64,000 nt of DNA. It comes from Rodentolepis nana (Eukaryota; Platyhelminthes; Cestoda; Cyclophyllidea; Hymenolepididae). Each line of letters opens with the position of its first letter. The stretch's first letter is position 1. Positions 39,801 through 54,800 of this stretch are shown piece by piece. A program made the translations under genes and the position numbers. The notes below the pieces were generated by a model, which was given only the letters and a program-made list of their open reading frames with translations, ran no database searches and was not told the origin of the DNA. The stretch lies in contig UZAE01012041.1 of the NCBI GenBank assembly GCA_900617975.1, positions 1-64,000 on the forward strand, read 5' to 3'.

Positions 39801-42800
39801 CAGAACCCAAGTTGAAGCACAACGGTTTCTGATCATATTCAGATTTAGAAGCACCTTTTTCCCTCAATGTTTCTTCGAGTTCAAGTATTTGTTCACTGGA
39901 TCCAGCATTTTGAGAGTCACTTTGAACCGACTCAGAGTTCTTCTGAATGATTTCTTCAATCATTTCTGAATCAACTGGAATTTGATTCTTGGAAGATTCT
40001 TCTTGAGGAGATATACCTTCACCAGACGTGTCTGATTCCACGGTCTTACCCAGAATTTGTTTACATTTGAGTTCTACTTCCTTCGGGTTCACGTCATCTT
40101 GTGCTATTCTATTAGCTGTGTTTTCAATCGAAATCTGACCTTGAATCTGGCTTTCCTCAACAATTGGACTTAAACAAATATCAGCCTTCTTTGTGTTTTC
40201 TTGAGAGCATTCAAGCAAACTGTCAGGCAACTGGACGGCTCCCAAGTTGAAGCACAACTGTTTCTGATCATATCCAGATTTAGAAGAACCTTTCTCCTGT
40301 GTTTCTTCGAGTTTAGGCACTTGTTCATTCGATCCAACAATTTGAGTGTCACCTTGAGTAGATTCAATACTCTTCTGAATTATTTCTGAATTAAGATTTT
40401 CTCTATATTCAGAAACTTTTTCGGGCAGCTCGGAATCTCCTTCTAAAGTATCTCCTGACGTTTGTCCAGTTTCTGTTTTCAGATCTTTGGTTGGTTGTGA
40501 AGCCATGTTTGAATCTACCAGAGTTTCTTCTACTATTTCGTCATCAACAACTGAACCATCATTTGATGTTTTACAATCTGAATAGTCATCACCAAATACA
40601 ATTATCTCTTCAGTATCATTAAAACGAACACTTGGTCTCCTGCAACTCTCCGTCCCAACTGAATCTTCTGTTAGTAGCAGCGATTCGATACTTCGTTCAA
40701 ATCCGCTTGATATTTCTGAAGCTCCAGTTTGTACCTTTTCATCCGAGTAGTCTATATTTTGTAATTCTTTCCCATCGGTAGTGTGATGTAACATACGTGC
40801 TTCATTTAGGCCAATATTGTGTTCATATGACAGGGGTTCCATCTTTGGTTGAAGTTCTAGTCTCAACATGCCCTCTTCCACTTCGTGCTTTAGAGTTGAT
40901 TCTAGATTCTGATCGAAAGAATTCGCCAGTTCCATTCGCATAGGATCATAGAAGAGATCATCGTTCAGGGAAGTATCCTCTTCAGCAGAGAGATAACACG
41001 CCTCTGATGTACGACTCGAACTGGAAGAAGACAAATGACGTAATTTTTCTCCAAAGATTGCCTTATCGATTCCGAAAATAAGTGGATTTGATTTAACAAG
41101 TGTCGAAATATCCACATAATTGCTTGCGATGATGCGCGGGCACAAATTTGTTGGTGTAAGATCAGCGTGAACAGGTACGTTTGTTTGATAAGAGTTCGTG
41201 GCATTGGAGATGGTTAAAGCTTCTTGATAGATAAATGGAATGAATGTAAGGAGGGGAGAGTGTTCTGGAATGATTGAAAGATTCCATCCATTGGAGGAAA
41301 CGAGTTGAAGAATACTGGTCACATTTACTTGAAGATCCGAGGTGTCTTCCAATACATCATGAGCCGATTCCTGTTCTTCAAGTTCAGAGAGCCGTGCTTT
41401 CAACAAATTTATAGTCTAAAAGGAAAAATAGTTATTTAACATCCGGGGAACAGATTTTTCGCATTACTTTTACTTAATTACAATGTAGTAAAAGCGGTTT
41501 GCTAGAAATTTCACAATTTAATTGCTCATTTCATAAGAATTAAGTTCTTTGTCTGCAGCTAAATTAGGTACATGGCGTATAAGGAAAGTAAAAGCAATGG
41601 TTATCTCACAGAGTAAGGTTATATTCGTACATTATCTTGACCAATTTGAGTACGCAACGCTATCAAATATGAACAAAGAAATCGCATTCACACTCAGAGA
41701 GGCTCAAAGGTGCGGCCGTATTACTTGTCGCACAGGCAGCAAGTGCGACGTGATCGCAGGATCGTCTAACCAGCCACCAATCATTGGTCACCTCAGTGTT
41801 TGTCAAACCCCTATATGTACTTTAATGACTAAGCTCTGTGTCAGACGCACAATTTAAATAAATGTATTCCACGCCATACGTCTTATTCCTGTTTATCGTT
41901 AAGGTACCTTAGTTAACTGTGCAAAACTATTCTAATTAGTGAATATTGCCAGCGAGATAACTGAGCTTACATCAGGGCCTACTCATGCAGACAACCAATG
42001 AAATCATGAAAATATCATCTTAACGGGGTAGACATTAATTCGGAAAAAAATAAACTTTGTTTTAATTACCGTTTATTTATCAAAATTTACTTAGATTAAA
42101 TAGATGTGGGATATTAGGTGGAAAAAATTATTATTTGTAATTTTTCGGTTCAAGTTATTTCATAACACTCGTTTGGGATATGAGAATGATTAAATAGATA
42201 TGTTGGCAGAATGTTAAACATATCACTAAGAAACTTTCATGAATCATGGAAATTAGAAAAAAATAAAATGAATGATTTTCTACTAAAATATATTTAGTAA
42301 TATACCTTGTTGGACTTACTATTTATTTGATCAGGATTCTTATATCCGATTGTGGTAGTAAAAGTTAATTATATTCACCAAATGAAATTTTTTACCACTA
42401 TTTACAAACAGTTGATTAACCTCGGGAATTAAGCACAATTTAGGTAATGGTAAATTGAAATCATATGGAGAGATTCAAGCCGATTTTTATGTTCCTTTCA
42501 AAAGTTAATAGAACACACACCATAACCCTTAAAAGCAGTTGTAGAAGTGACTGGTAAAACAATTAGTTTCGGCACGACCTGGGACATTTTTCATTGGATA
42601 GTGTTACCAGATTCGATAAGCATTCCAATTTGCAATATTCTCATTGATCGTGGACTCCATGCATTAATTTGAGATTAAAATTATAAATTACGATAATTTA
42701 TTTCAAGGCAATAAAGCATATTCGAGCATACAAGCAAAATTCTTTTCATTTTAGTAATGTAATCGTCATTCTCTTTGCTATACACATGTATGGAATTTGG

Positions 42801-45800
42801 TCTCTAAAAATAGATAAATATAGTCTTTCTGAAATGTGATCAATTATATTTTAAATAAGCGGCATATTCATTGGTTTAATTAAATAATAACTGCTGAGAA
42901 TTTGATTATAATTTTACACTAAAGAGATTGCTAAAGAGGAAGAAAGAAGCACTTTTTATCTTTCGATCTATGGGGTATGCGATAGACTTACCTCCACGTG
43001 GTGCACCCTAGGCAACGTATACACATATGGCAAAAGGTCAATTAACCGGCAGTTGACTTCTGGCTTCTAAATGCCATGACCCCACTCTATGTCATATTCC
43101 ACGACTTCCACAGTACTAATCTCACATTTTCCATACCTTTGTGTCTGTCTGTTTGTCTCTGTTACATCTGTGAATCATTTTTCTGTCCTTCCCTCTCGAC
43201 TTTTTATGACTTCGATGTTCCTCCTCCTCTCTATGAAGCCCGAAGTCAGCTAAATGGCTAGTGATAACCAGCAAAACGGCTACCATTTGAATTAAATAAA
43301 ATATATTTCAATCTATGAAACTCCGGTTGTGATAGTTGGCATTTAATTCTCACTTCAAACTACCATCACCCCACTCTATGTCATATACCTCTGACTTCAA
43401 ACTACCATCACCCCACTGTATGTCATATTTCACCACTTCCACAGTACTCACCTCGCCTTTTTTCTACCTTAACTACTTCCCCAGTAATCACCTCACCTTT
43501 TTTTTCTACCTTTGTGTTTGTCGCTTTTACATGGTCGAAACACTCTCCTGTCCCCCCCCCCTCCATCTCTACTTTTTTTCACTTTGATGTTCCTTCCCCT
43601 CTGTGAAGCTTGAAGTCAACAATTGTGTCGCTCATATCTTCAAAGTATTGTTGACACTTTTTGAAATTTGCACTCATGGCCCTATATTAAATTACGTATT
43701 TATCCAAATAAACAACTTAAAATGTATATGTTTGTCCGCTGACAAGCGGCCAAACCCATGGTCAACTTTCATCCAAACTAATTGTATAGCTTATTCGGTG
43801 ATACGTCATACATTTGTGATCAATTTTCTTGTATCTTGCGTTTTTAACAAGAATTTCCTACTCTTTACGTATAATCACGTTTACATTTACACATTTTTTG
43901 AATCAGTGCTCTTTTTTGTTTTAATGCCATCAATTGTGGATCAATTTTTGGATCAGGAGAAATAAGCATTTTCTATTTTTATGATTTAGGCAATATTGCT
44001 GGTTATACAGATCACGCTGTCAGATTTTTCGGAATCATTTAGACGAAATTTGGGCCAGTAACTAAAAGCTTTGATAAATTTTGTCCTTTTAATACTCGAT
44101 CATAAAACAGAATGTTTATTTGACTTATGGCGTGACATTTAATCTAACAACCTTTAATTAATCGTCAACATCAGACCATTGGCTAATGATTGGGCAAATA
44201 TAAATTTTAAATATAGTAAGTTGAAGATGCTTAATTAATTAAATCCTACAAGTGTTTCGTTTTATGGCTTAGATAACACTCCTTGGAAAGTAGCCTTAAT
44301 TTATAGGTCACGAGATTAGACTCCAATGAAAATGATATTTTTACTAAGGTGATACTAAACAAAAGCAATCAATAGATTCGCATTTTCTGAAATGGACTAA
44401 AATTTCTGTTTATTTATACTTGCCATCCGAAAAGAACAAATATGGTTGATTTTAATGATTAGAGAGATAAATTTGAGATCACAGGTAATCAAAGACGATA
44501 TTTATCAATATATTGCATGAGCAGTCTGCAAAAAACTAAAATAATCTTTTTTAAAGGCGCGTGAAACAAATTTAATAACAATTTGGCCTTGATGAGTGTG
44601 AAAAAGTTGACTTTATCACAAAAATTGGTGTACGTGAAAGTCATTTCAAAATAGAAGAAGAAAGCAGCTGTTGCGCTGCCATTATGGTATTTTCATAAAA
44701 ATAAAGCTAGGTAACTCTAATTTTTTTCCCTTAAGAATTAAATTTTGCTATAATACTTAATCTTAAACTGCAACTTCGTTTTTAGTCGATTGTGCATTTT
44801 GCAAATAAAACAGACTTTATCTAAGTTAGTGCTCTTCTAAATGTGGCCCCAAAATGTTTGTCTAAAGATCGGTTTAGAACTATTTTCAAACTACCTACAC
44901 AATTTGCATGCATTTTAGATATGGAAAATAGCTTATCCAGCATCACTAAACCTTCACGCTCAAAAGAATTTGGAATTTAAAATGCAGGAATTTGAAGACA
45001 GATTAGTCTTAATGAGCCATCATTTAGCAACAATAAGTAATTTGAAATAATGATGTTTAAAATAATATAACAAGCCGATCTCTAAATAACTGCTTAAAAA
45101 TTGTTCTCTAATGATAAAATATTTACCCAAAGTGACCCAATTTCAAGTATACAACATTAATTTCATTATCGAAAAGTTCATATTATTTTAATGAGCTAAA
45201 GTCCGAGGGGAATTGGCAACTTGGGTGGAAATTACATTGATATGCTAGTAATCAAAGGTTGCTTCGTTAGTGTCAGCTCATTTGCCCATGTGTTAGTCAG
45301 GGATCAAGTGTCTGCGTGACCCGCCATGTTGTAAGCATCCCTGCGTGCAGTGGAAAAGTAATAACAAACCCACAAAGAAGGTCCGAGTTTCAAGTTTTAA
45401 AGCATTAATTTGTGGTACTCACCAATCGCCATGAATACTTTTGTTTACTTTGATATTTGTACCTGTGTAGGACCAGCATTTATTGAAGGCTTAACCTACA
45501 ATATCATTGTTCTAAAAGTCACATTTGCGTATTATTGGTTTTTTTACACTTTATATTCAGAAGAATGGTAAAATGAAACAATTTGTACTCAAATCTAGAA
45601 GGTAGCTTGGACAGTCAAATTTTTCTATAAAAGTTTCTCAAAACCTTTACGATTCGGAATTGCTATTGTTATGCGTAGAAAAGATGTTAAAGATTTGAAA
45701 AGGAATTTAGCAGTTAAAATTGAAGAAAATATCTAACAGAAGACCGTTTTAATCAAATGTCATGCCATCGAATTAAACTCATAAAATTAGTGGTTTGATT

Positions 45801-48800
45801 CAATTGATATTAGATAGGCTTCTTTTAACTATTAATTTTCTCAATTATTTGTTATATACTATTAAATTTCTTAAGCTTTTTAATATCGAAATTTGGGAGG
45901 GGGGGGGGAGGGTAAAATGACATGATAAGAAATGAATTTCCCTAAAAAAGGGTCTCTGAAATGCGAAAAAATGTGAAATATCTTGAAGCACCTCGAAGTT
46001 GTCAATCGTGGTTAATACTCGTAAGAGAATGTATTAATATTTGAACAAAGTAATGTCTATAGTTTACTTTTGGAAGTTTATGCCAGTTATTATACTTTCG
46101 AAAACAAAGTTTTCCTTTACATTTTAAATGTGACCAAAGACCTTTGAAGCATATTTCCTTGCATAGGAGATCTCGCTAAATCTTTGTACTTTTCCATAAC
46201 CCCACTCTTTAAAGTAAATGCCATGGCTTAGGGGTCACCAAGGGACTTTCACCAAACTCGCGCTTTGTTAAGAACACCGACTTCACACTTGCCATTTTGT
46301 TACAAATCTGTCAAGTAGAACAGTTAGCTAAGAATGCCTTTTTAATATATTAATAGTATTAATTGACTAATTGGCTATTGTTTTTAGGCTATTTCCGTTC
46401 CAGTGGATGAAGAAAATTCTTTGCGTTGTTTACATAATAAATCAAACTTTAATTTACGCTGTCATATTAAATTAAGAGTGATGGTTTTTTCGGCCTAACA
46501 ACAAGAATTTTTACGTTTTTATTCACTTCGGGGTAATGATACTGCCCTTGTATATTAACAATGATCTACTGTCAATCAAAGTGCGAAAATTTTTCCAAAT
46601 TAAAAATTTGCAGCTTAAAGCCTACGATACTTTTTTTAAAAAATAATTTAGCGAAATTTAAATCTGAGTTTACTTGAAGTGATATGCATTATCATCCCCA
46701 TCATTAATTTCTAAATATATTCTGACTTTTAACACCGTTTTTTTCCGCTGCGGTCGATTCTGATTGAAGAAGAAAACAAAAATTGGGATTAATCATAGCT
46801 GGTTATATTGACATTCATTATTTAATACATACTCAAGTATTCAATGGCTCCTACTTTAGGTATTGAATTTTGTTTGAACCACAATGATTATTGCATATCA
46901 ATGGCAACTTGCTAAATAATTGATTAAATAAATGATTATTATTATTTTTTCACTGGATTCTAATGTGAAAAAAATTATTTGTAAGCGGACCATCTGATAA
47001 CTAAGTAATAGAATAAATACATGGTACAATGCGACTAAAATTTTTAAGAAAGCATTCAATTTTACTGTTGAAGATGCTGGATTTAAGAATTAATTGTCAT
47101 ACAATACTGCGATTTAATGAAAAATTAATTTGAGTAAATTTAAACAAAGTGATTTGACTCTGGGTAGAATCTTTGCTGAATGTTGAAAGAGTGCAATGAT
47201 TGTATTGCCAACTATTAGGGTTGAGAAGTGACTTATCATAAATTTAATTTAAAATATCATATATAATCAAAGAAAAAAACTTAAAAGCCATTCTATTCAT
47301 TAAACTTTTTACGGGTAAAGATCTACAATGGCTAAAGTTTCCGGCTATTTTAAGCAAGTCAGGCGTTACACATCCATCCATTCATTCCGCAATCGGTACT
47401 CCTTCAATTTCTAGCAAAAACTGTTATACCGTGATGAGTGTAAAAATTATCACACATAGCCTTTAGGCCAAAGTTCCTAAGGAGAAGAACAAATATCCTG
47501 CAAGTAATTAAAGAAATAAGAGATTTGAGTACATGGTTGATGAGTAATATTTGTGCCAAATTAACCCCAACCAATGCGATGTTCCCTATTTCCACTGTAA
47601 TAGGACATCTGGTCATCAACTTTCAAGCGAACTTAAAGCTCTTCAGTGAATGAAATCTATACACAAAATAATAATTAATTCGAATGGTTTGACCGTTTGA
47701 CTGGTGTGCAAATTATCGCCAGTTATTCATTTTAGTTTGCTGTACTTGTACGCTGTTAGATACAGTGTGCATATACACTTCTTAATTTTCCACCAAGATA
47801 TATGTCCCCGTTAGCACAATTTTTGCGCTATATAAATCAACCCTCACGAGCCCAAATGCACTTTATACCTTTATGACAAGGGCAATATTTCCTGACCCTC
47901 TTGAAGTTTTCACACTTATAATTCTCCCCTGGGTCACTTGAATCATCAAGCACCTAATCTCTACGCCTAACATAAGTCAGTAATTAACTATTGACAAGCG
48001 CACGCAACAAATAATCATAATTGTGCGGGAACAATTGAAAAAGAACTACAAGTTTAGGACAAATTCAATTAAATCTCATATTCTTAATATCTAATATCGG
48101 TAATTTGCTTAGATTGAACACACAGGGAGGGAATATTTCAGCCCTAAAAGTCAAAACAGCAGAAGTAAATGTCAAAGGCGATGCAAATGAAATGTAGATG
48201 TCTTCCTTCACAGTGAAAAAAAAAACAAATTTCTAGGTCGTTTGTTGGCATTAAAATAAAAGAGCCCGTAAATATTGGGGTATTCTAAATACATCCTCCC
48301 TTATTATAAAGGTTTGGTCCTTTGTCATATTTTGCGCCAAATAAAATATCAGGCGAAGAGTGGGTGTGCTGCAGCTGTGATAAGTACATAAACAATGAAG
48401 AATAAATACAATTAACTAATGAATTGTCTGCTTCGAAAGAGAATTTCCAGGCAAGAAAACAATTAACAAAGCCAAACTAACTGTTAAATAGTTAAATTGT
48501 TTTTTTCATTAATATGAAACTCTATTACGTTAAAAAAGATGATATTAAGAAAATTAGGCGGAAATGGTTAAAATAAGAGCACATTCATTATTAATTCCGT
48601 GGGGTGTGATAAATTTACCTCCACGTGGTGCACCCTTAGCAACGTATACTCATTCGACAAAAAGTCTATTAACTGGCAATTGCCTTCTCACCTCAAACTT
48701 CCATGACCCGACTGTATGCTATATTCGACCCCCTCCACAGTACTCATCTTACATTTTCTCTGCCCTTGTGTCTGTCTTTCTGTCTGTCTCTTTTACATCT

Positions 48801-51800
48801 GAGAATCATTATACTGTCTCCACTCTCGACCTTTTGTCACTTTGATGTTCTTCCTCTCTGTGAATCCCGACTTCAGCTAAAGGGCTAATGATAACTACAT
48901 TTGAAATAAATAAACTATTAGTTTCACTTCTGTCTTAGCACTTATTACTGGACCGTATATTTTAAATTCGCGGTCCCTCGCCAATAGCCTCTGCACTATA
49001 TACATTCGAGGAATTCGGAAATTTGCTTATAAAATGAAATTTTTGGCGATAAAAATAGAAGCAACAAATTTCAGTGAATTTTGCTACATTGCACTACATT
49101 CTCATTTTCTATTTGACGTGCCTAATGAGAGGTAAATAATCTATAAGTTCTAAATATAAATTTAGATATTTGTAAATTATAATTTAGATTGATTGGGACC
49201 TTTGACTTCATTTTCTTAATTATGTAAGCATGTAAGCAATTAATTACAGCAGTATGAAGTAATGGCAATGTTGAAAATCTAAAATGTTGCCTGAATCTTA
49301 ATGTTGAATAGAGGCATTTTATTCAATAAGAAACGCCATGCCAATCACGTAAGATGCATATTTAGTGAATGAAACTTTTTTCTAGGAGGCGACGAATTAG
49401 GAGTGGATGGGTTACTATCAAACAGTTGTCGATGTGCAATTTTTAGCGTTTTCCTTCAATCATTTCTTAACAATTTATATGCATTAATAGTACTTGCAAG
49501 GGAAACAAATGAATACTTTTAATTACGCTAAAAAAGGGTTTTTACTATCCGTTTACAATAGCACTTTTATCGAAAGTAAATTATAATCTGCTTAGTATAT
49601 TTGAAAATGGTAAGTAAGGTAATGAGTGATTTATCCTATCAAAATTCAGGCTAAAAAAATATTCAATTTATTTATATATATATATATTCTATCAAGGGGT
49701 GTACGATAGACTTACCCCATGTGGAGCACCCTGGGCAACGTATATTCATGCAGCAAAAAAACTATTAACTGGCAGTTGACTTCTGACTTCAAACTACCAT
49801 CACCACACTGTATGTCATATTCCACAACTTCCACAGTAGTCACCTTAACTTTTTTCTCTATTTTTGTGTCTGTCTGTCTCTTTAATATCTGTGAATCATT
49901 ATTCTGCCCCTCCCTCTCGACTATTTTCAGTTTGATATTCCTCCTCCCTTCTGTGAAGCCCGAAGTCAGCTAAAGAGCTAATGATAACAATCAAAACGCC
50001 TGCCATTTGGAAATAAATAATATTCTATCAATGATCTTTCAGTGCTCAATTGTCCCCTATATGCAGGTAAAATTCTTTTTAGATACTCAGTGAAGAACAC
50101 AAAGAGAAAGTATGCCATTTAAAAGACCAATTGGTTAATATAAAACTGAATATCAACAAATTGATTGGCTGCTTGTTGAGCCAATAAATACAGTGATGGT
50201 CTGAATAAACCGGATATGAGCTTGGTAAAGCAACAATTAAAGATTTTGTGCAAGAAAGAGGCGGATAAATAAAATATAAATTTTACAAGAAATTGCTTAT
50301 GAGGAAGTGAATATGCTACATCTAACACATAAATTAATAGAAATTAAATGTATAAACCAAAACTGTAAGTAAACAATTGTAGCTGTCAGGTTGAGGTTGA
50401 CCTTTTATCTTGTAATTTTTGCGAGATGAAACATTTTGATGGTGAATCATAACAAATAGGAGAAATGTATTAAAATAAATATTTTAGGGAAAAAGAGTGG
50501 TAAACACAAGTAGATTCAAAACTTGATGTACCAAATTTATTTCTATTTTTTTCAAAACCAGTGACACTAGATATACGCTTTTGCCTCTATTTGGCAAAGG
50601 CATAATAATACGGGGCTTTATTATACCCTTAACCTTCAAAACACAACCAAATTAATCCGATGAAACAAACGTGTCAATTTGATTCGGATATTGCAATCGA
50701 GTGGTTGCTTGAATCTATGGGACTGTTCTCAATAAAAGTACCAATTGAATATTTGACAACTCAAAACTAAAAGAAGCTGCTTGATACCGTGATGATAATC
50801 TGAAGTATTTTGTGATTTCCTTAACTTTGTCATTCATTGGAAAAAAATACTTTAAATTGTTCCCTTTTTATTAATTATTATTAATAATCCAATAAGAGTA
50901 TTAATCAAGGGAAATTGCAATTGAACGCTTAAGAAGTTACAACAATTTATGATTGAATAATTAGATTTGCAAAGTAGTTAATAATGTCAGGAAAAAATCA
51001 AGAAGCCATATCATATTTTAATGAAACTATTCTTTTGGTATCATAAACTATGTAAACAAACTTTAGATGCACTGATATTGATGCAAACAAATAAGCTGAA
51101 ATTAATGAAACTTCCTGCATTTTTGCAATTTTAAATCGATTAATTCAATTCGGTCACATTAAATAGATCAGCAGTTTGGTGAGCTTTAATAGTCATAAAG
51201 TTTAACTTATCGCACCTGGAGAAACAGTTTTGACACTGAGTGATTAAGTTAATAAAGTTAGTGATTTCAGTCATCTCATAGCTGAACTCCAAAGATTGTA
51301 AGCTTTCAACCATCAATTTAAATTATTTGTACACACACTCGCTCTCTCAAAATCATTTGAAGTAGGAGGAAAGACCATTATAAATACCAGTACCGGGGTG
51401 AGTTTAGAGGGAGAAACCATTAACTTAAATTATTTCTACCTCAAACTGCCTATTTTTTTAAATATTTGCGTCTCACTTCGGTGTCAAAATTTAAGTGGAT
51501 TACAGATCTGTGCCACCTTCACAACATTCTCAGCATCTGGTCCTGTCTCTACTAATATGCCCTAGTTGCTATCCACGATAAAAGAGATTTTAGGTTATCA
51601 TTGGTCAGTTTTTTTAATAATATTGTGACAAATGAATGAAGTAGACAAAGGATTAATGGTCAACAAGTCCTAGAAAATCAAAAAAGGAGCAAAATTGCGT
51701 GGTGATATAATAATAGCAAGGTAAGGCACTGCTGTTGAGTTTTAGAAAAACATTTCATCGTTAATTTGAAGATTCGTCTTGAATTTTGATTACTTCGTAC

Positions 51801-54800
51801 CGATAGGTTATTATTATAATCAGGTCTTAGTGGAATATAATACTTGATACCCTCTTCTTAAAATATTGTTGCGTTCAGAAGCTCTCTCATGTTGATAAAA
51901 AATCAATTAAAATTTGCTTGTCATATGTAATAAATACACCGAAATGATTCTTTATAGAATTAACTTTGAAGCATTTGAAAGGAGGGGCTAATGAATGGAT
52001 TTAATTTGCATACACAACTCTTGTAGAGACTGGGATTTGCATTATTATAAATTAATTTGTTTTAAGGCAAAAGTCAAGTTTAAAATTTATTTTAGTTGTG
52101 TAAAAGTGAGATTTTTCAAGGAGTAAAGCTTCCTTTCATGTAGTCATAAATCTTAGACATTCGTGACGATTTTTACGCACCATATTTAGCAGCATATAAT
52201 AACGCTAGCAAAGCCACCTCGAGTTATCCTATTGGTTCAACTTGCCAGGTAGAAACGACACCTCGTTATGGGAACAGTATGTTTAGTTCCAAAAGACATT
52301 CACCTTCCATAATATAATAAAACAAGCATTACTCGAAACATTTAATTCCTTAGAGAAGCAGTAATTATGAGTGAGATATCTCAATTGGAATCGTTTGAGA
52401 AGCAAATCTTGCTTGTATTACATCGTTCAAATAAACATATTTAGAGCCAAACAATTGATTTCGATTAAAAGGTTTATTGAATCAGTAATTTGACCAAACT
52501 TTTCATGGAATTTCAGTATTTCATCGGAGTAAATCAATTGGATTTGATGTCACATTCATTACACCCTCATTGAGCAGATTTACAACCGAATGTTCTTCTT
52601 CCTTATTTTTTCTAAAACTCGCACGGTTTAAACTGAATTACAAGCATAGTGATGTATGCACAGCAAATGGGTTACTTTAGTTCTAGGAAAAATTAAATTC
52701 TTCTTTGGTAAAAATTCCTAGATAACTAACAATGCGTATCCAATCAAATGAATTCTAATTTAATGATAGTATTATAGCCATTTTTTAATAAGCGCTAGAA
52801 AAGATCAATATAAAAATAGCTCGAATATTGGGGGGGGGATGGAAAATAATACGAATACATCAAAACATCCATTTTAGCTTATCTACTTCTATAAAATATC
52901 TTCAAATAGTTCATTTTAGTACGTTAGCGCTCACGTTAATTCGCCGCTAGAGATGCAGTGTACTCCTCGAAATAACCAAATTTGGGTAATAAAAATGATA
53001 TTTTAGAGGTAAAATAAACCACCAAAATTTCTATAAATCAAAAATAGTTTAAATAAGGTTAAAAACAGTAGGCCAAGAAAATTACGCATATATATGCGTT
53101 GCCAAGATAGCAGAGGTCCAACTTCATACTAAAAGGGGTACTGAGCGCTTGCACGGGATCACGTGATGTCTAGCCTCCATTGGGTGATAATTGCGCACAC
53201 TCAGTGTTTCGTTTCACTTATTAATAAGCGATTGTGAATAGAGTCCCGAAGAGTACAGTTTTCAATAATGCAAGGGAAGTTTATTGTTGAAACGTATTAG
53301 AGTTATAAATCGCTTGAACAATTCACAGACAGTTGTTTCTGTTAAAAGTGCTACCCAGAAAGTGGTAGCTAAGTTTAGAGCTAAGGGTTCAGACGTTAAA
53401 GCAATACGTAACGCGTGAATACGATTTATTCAGCAGAAAATAGTCAAGGTGTTCACGAGGCTCTGCTTAGAAGTCTACAAAAACAACCACACTTATATCC
53501 CCCCCCATTAGACATCAAATGAACGTCATACCAAGAACGTTGGACCCGGTAGAAACATGAGAGTACAAAATAGAAGAAGTGCTAATATTAGAACCTACGG
53601 ATTACTCACATAGGCAAAGGAGAGTTGAAAATGAATAGTCGCAATGCGATTGAGGAAATTGAACCAAATGAATTGACAAAATTTTCCCTTAACATGCTCT
53701 AAACTATTAATCATTCCGCATTTAATATTCTTGATACTCTATATTTACTGCTTTTAAATAAAATTTAAATAATAATTTCCCTTTCTTTAACCCCACGGAA
53801 CCTCTTTAATGTTAGCCATCCGGAGTCACTGAATTGGCTGGAGGTGGAAATAAGATATCCGTCCACTAATTTCTTCTAAATGAATGACCTAAGCTTGATT
53901 GAATTTCTCAAAACTCCTACTGACCACCATCTTCAAATGCAGTTTATGCTTGTTAACCAACAATTTTAAGAATTAATACCACTGTTTCTAAAGAAAATAA
54001 TTTAAACGAGTAATACAGCAAATCTTTCATCAACAAGTACTGTTTTGTCTACAGTAGTTCTCCAAATAGAGTAAAACGACTTGATGCAGAAGACTTTCCA
54101 TTAATACCTAAATCACTCTCAGCAACACCACCTTGAGTGCTTATTTGCATTCGTTGACTCTTAATCGAATCCCTTACCCCACCCATACATTAACACTTAT
54201 TTGGCTCACCACATTTGTTTTATTGAGGTCGAAGAAAGTGTGTTGGCACCTCCCAGCACCCTCCAACACCTCTCACATCTCTGCGAATACGGTCCCGGGA
54301 GTTTTCTCGATTGCTAAATTTAACTGCTAAAGCAAGGAATCCACTAGCAAATGAACTGTAATTGAGAAATCTTCACTATTGAGGGCCAAGATAAAAAGAA
54401 TTTAAAAGAAATAAAAATAATTTTAAACAAAACAATCCTTTGACTATATATGCAATATTATCAAAAGACAAAATTGTTGTTACTTTTCTTATTTAGCAAC
54501 CCTGGTTGCAAGAAATAACTCGGCTGTTTTTATCGCTCTAAGATATTAAAGAGGATTTATGATTTGCCCGTTTCCAGCTATGTAGTAATACATATAACGA
54601 GCGGAAATATAAATATGAAAGAAAAGATTTGAAATTATGACTATGACATATGAAACCTTGATTATGCATTAAAAATAGACTTGTATCGATTATTTCTAAG
54701 ATTTTTCCATGGTTGCTACAGTTAAATATAATAAAGTTCATGTACGCACCAAAAATAGCATTTGCGCTAATGATAAAATATTCTGTTGGTAATACTAATT

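Noticed and set aside
41549..41857. Plus-strand open frame of 102 codons
   Set aside because: No recognised domain. It lies in a CpG-rich patch better explained as a promoter-like region, and has no supporting splice or polyadenylation context.
1..50019. Idea that the repeated element is a spliced-leader RNA gene because of its GGAGGTAAGT
   Set aside because: No Sm-site or short tandem gene organisation; the donor lies on the strand opposite to the A-rich tail, and target duplications show the copies are retroposon insertions.
53270..53560. Possible remnant of a DNA transposase (helix-turn-helix-like peptide, plus strand)
   Set aside because: Only about 45 open codons with a vague resemblance, frames broken on both sides, and no terminal inverted repeats found.
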